From positions 1,625,001-1,689,000 of the forward strand of contig CP078104.1 in NCBI GenBank assembly GCA_019203745.1: a stretch of 64,000 bases of DNA, read 5' to 3'. The notes under the pieces are model-generated. The model did no database searches. It had not been told where the DNA came from and was given only the letters and a program-made list of their open reading frames with translations. This document shows, in pieces, positions 62,615 through 64,000 of this stretch. Source of the stretch: Chryseobacterium sp. E1 (lineage in GTDB: Bacteria > Bacteroidota > Bacteroidia > Flavobacteriales > Weeksellaceae). The position numbers and the translations under genes are program-made. The number at the start of each line of letters is the position of its first letter. Within the stretch, counting starts at the first letter, position 1.

Positions 62615-63743
62615 TTATAGTTTACGAAGTAAAGGGCTCTGTCTGTACCTTTCTTCCTGATATTCTTCGTAAAGGCTCTGAAGGGTACCGGAAATTTTAG
62701 AATATCCGATTTCTTTTCCCCAGCTTAATAATCCTTTCGGATAGTTTACTCCTTTCTGCATGGCCAGTTCAATATCCTCATCATTGGCAACGCCTAATCT
62801 TTTGGCCTCTACAGCTTCGTTGATCAGCATTGAAATAATTCTTAAAAAGATTTGCTGATAAAGAGCATCATCCTTTTGAGCTTCCGGTTTTACAGCTCCT
62901 TCACTGTAATCATAGAAACCTTTTCCGGTCTTTCTTCCATGCAGTTTTGCTTCAGACATTCTCTGCTGAAGTAAAGACGGCTTGTATTTCGGATCGTAGA
63001 AATAGTCTTTGTAAACGGTTGTTGTCACAGCAAAGTTGACATCAACACCAATAAGGTCCATCAGTTCAAATGGGCCCATTTTGAAATTTCAAGGTTTCGC
63101 ATTGCATCATCCACCTGTTCAGGAGTTGCGATATTTTCTTCAACAATTCTCAGCGCTTCTCCATAATAAGGTCTTGCAATTCTATTGACAATAAACCCTG
63201 GAATATCTTTAGCAATTACAGGCACTTTTCCCAGTCTTTCATGAGGTTGTAGATTTTCTCCGCCAAGGTTTTTTCCGTTAATAAAGATGGAATAACTTCG
63301 ACCAAAGGCATCAATGGAGCAGGATTGAAGAAATGAATTCCAATGAAACGCTCCGGTTTTCTGAGCTCAGCACCAAGTGAGGTGATGGAAATAGATGAAG
63401 TGTTGGAACCAATGATACAGTTTTCAGAGACATGGGTTTCAAGCTCTGTAAAAACTTTGGTCTTGATCTCTTTGTTTTCAATAATTGCTTCAATGATCAG
63501 TTCACAATCTTTGAAGTCTTTCAGTTCTGTGGCAATGGAAATATTGGATAAAATTTCACCCATTTTTTCTGATGAAATTTTCTGTTTATCAACAAGTTTT
63601 GTCAATGTTTTTTCCAGACCTACGGTTGCTGTTTCTACCTGTTTCGGATTGGCATCATATACCCAAACTTTACATCCGTTTGTTGCGGCGACCTGTGCAA
63701 TGCCGATTCCCATTGTTCCGGCACCGATAATTCCTACATTCAT
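62615..63743 (-). CDS. paaH: 3-hydroxyacyl-CoA dehydrogenase PaaH (frame breaks)
   Basis: NAD-dependent oxidation of 3-hydroxyadipyl-CoA in phenylacetate breakdown. About 376 residues. The nucleotide site is MNVGIIGAGTMGIGIAQVAA at the start, the catalytic region IGIHFFNPAPLMPLVEV lies near residue 140, and the C-terminal domain GPFELMDLIGVDVNFAV is present. Breaks near 63232 and 63090 are each repaired by one base (VPVIAKDIPGFIVNRIARPY). An enoyl-CoA hydratase gene precedes it. Confidence 0.88.
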
Positions 63744-63750
63744 ATTTTAA

Positions 63751-63867
63751 ATTTGAAAATTTGAAAATGAGTTAATTTGAAAATTATTTTAGCTTCGAGC
63801 TTGAAATAATTTTATACAGAATTAATAAATTTCTTTTAAATCAGAGATTAACTCATTTTCAAATTAA
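63751..63867. repeat. Intergenic inverted repeat 2
   Basis: The left arm ATTTGAAAATTTGAAAATGA, GTTAATTTGAAAATT is matched by the right arm read in reverse (AATTTGAAAATGAGTTAATC); an inner stem AAATTATTT / AAATAATTT lies between. Same family as the repeats at 59611 and 60929. Confidence 0.7.
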
Positions 63868-64000
63868 TTATTTTCCTTTATAATTAGGTTTTCTTTTCTG
63901 TAAAAATGCATTTACACCCTCTATGAAGTCCTCTGTTTCTGCAGCTTCCTGTTGAAGATCTCCTTCCAGTTCCAGCTGTTCTTTCAAGGTGTTCGTATAA
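63868..64000 (-). CDS. Enoyl-CoA hydratase, C-terminal end (partial, cut by the window)
   Basis: Only the last 43 residues are in the window: TLKEQLELEGDLQQEAAETE, then DFIEGVNAFLQKRKP and NYKGK. The pattern E-x-x-D-F-x-E-G-x-x-A-F-x-x-K-R-x-P is the classic crotonase C-terminus. As the first gene above paaH it is likely PaaF or PaaG; the fragment cannot decide between the two. Confidence 0.8.
   Translation of the reverse strand, partial: YTNTLKEQLELEGDLQQEAAETEDFIEGVNAFLQKRKPNYKGK

Overview
The window comes from a Bacteroidota genome, most likely a Chryseobacterium or close Weeksellaceae relative. The evidence is a Flavobacteriia-type 16S gene, the type IX secretion component SprA beside ruvA and gcvH, several secreted proteins with type IX C-terminal sorting domains, repeated promoters of the Bacteroidota form TTG-N17-20-TAnnTTTG, and A-rich start regions in place of Shine-Dalgarno sequences. 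About forty genes are interrupted by frame breaks. Nearly all sit in a homopolymer one base too short (for example A5 where A6 restores the frame), so I read them as consensus sequencing errors and give each gene its full reconstructed span. Start, stop and frame statements for those genes are inferences from that repair.

Layout. 1-2330: end of an rRNA operon on the minus strand (tRNA-Ile, 16S, three tandem promoters). 3010-18528: housekeeping block on the minus strand (ruvA, sprA, gcvH, vanZ-like, a LamB-type porin, maeB, a BadF-type sugar kinase), then GtrA-like and PlsC genes on plus. 18585-21078: a sugar MFS transporter and a DUF3810 metallopeptidase-like membrane protein. 21624-27750: an accessory secretion island, with the decayed end of what looks like a lantibiotic dehydratase, then an operon for small double-glycine-leader, cysteine-rich peptides: a C39-like/VKOR/thioredoxin fusion, peptide 1, a peptidase-containing ABC exporter, peptide 2 and an HlyD adaptor. 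27800-30933: a two-gene operon of a haem c lipoprotein and an unrecognised 579-residue protein. 31600-41621: tRNA-Met, a TlpA-like protein, type IX cargo proteins, clpX, HIT, greA, dtd and hydrolases.

41715-47813: lipoproteins and a long membrane-protein operon (DUF4153, small membrane proteins, a Coq4-like protein, a metallophosphoesterase). It is preceded by a winged-helix regulator gene and carries two copies of one palindrome that looks like its operator. 47905-55713: an enoyl-CoA hydratase, a tail-collar protein, a type IX cargo protein, a SMUG2-like glycosylase, a CPBP protease, a third (orphan) leader peptide and three tandem secreted C1q-like paralogues. 55796-64000: the phenylacetate degradation cluster (paaZ fused to DUF1569, paaY, thiolase, paaI, paaH, an enoyl-CoA hydratase end), invaded by a REP-associated transposase between matched hairpins and peppered with inverted repeats.

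The part most likely to hold an undescribed system is 21624-27750 plus the orphan peptide at 52302-52463. Peptides 2 and 3 share a start-proximal box at the same 19-base distance from ATG, and a looser version precedes the tail-collar gene.
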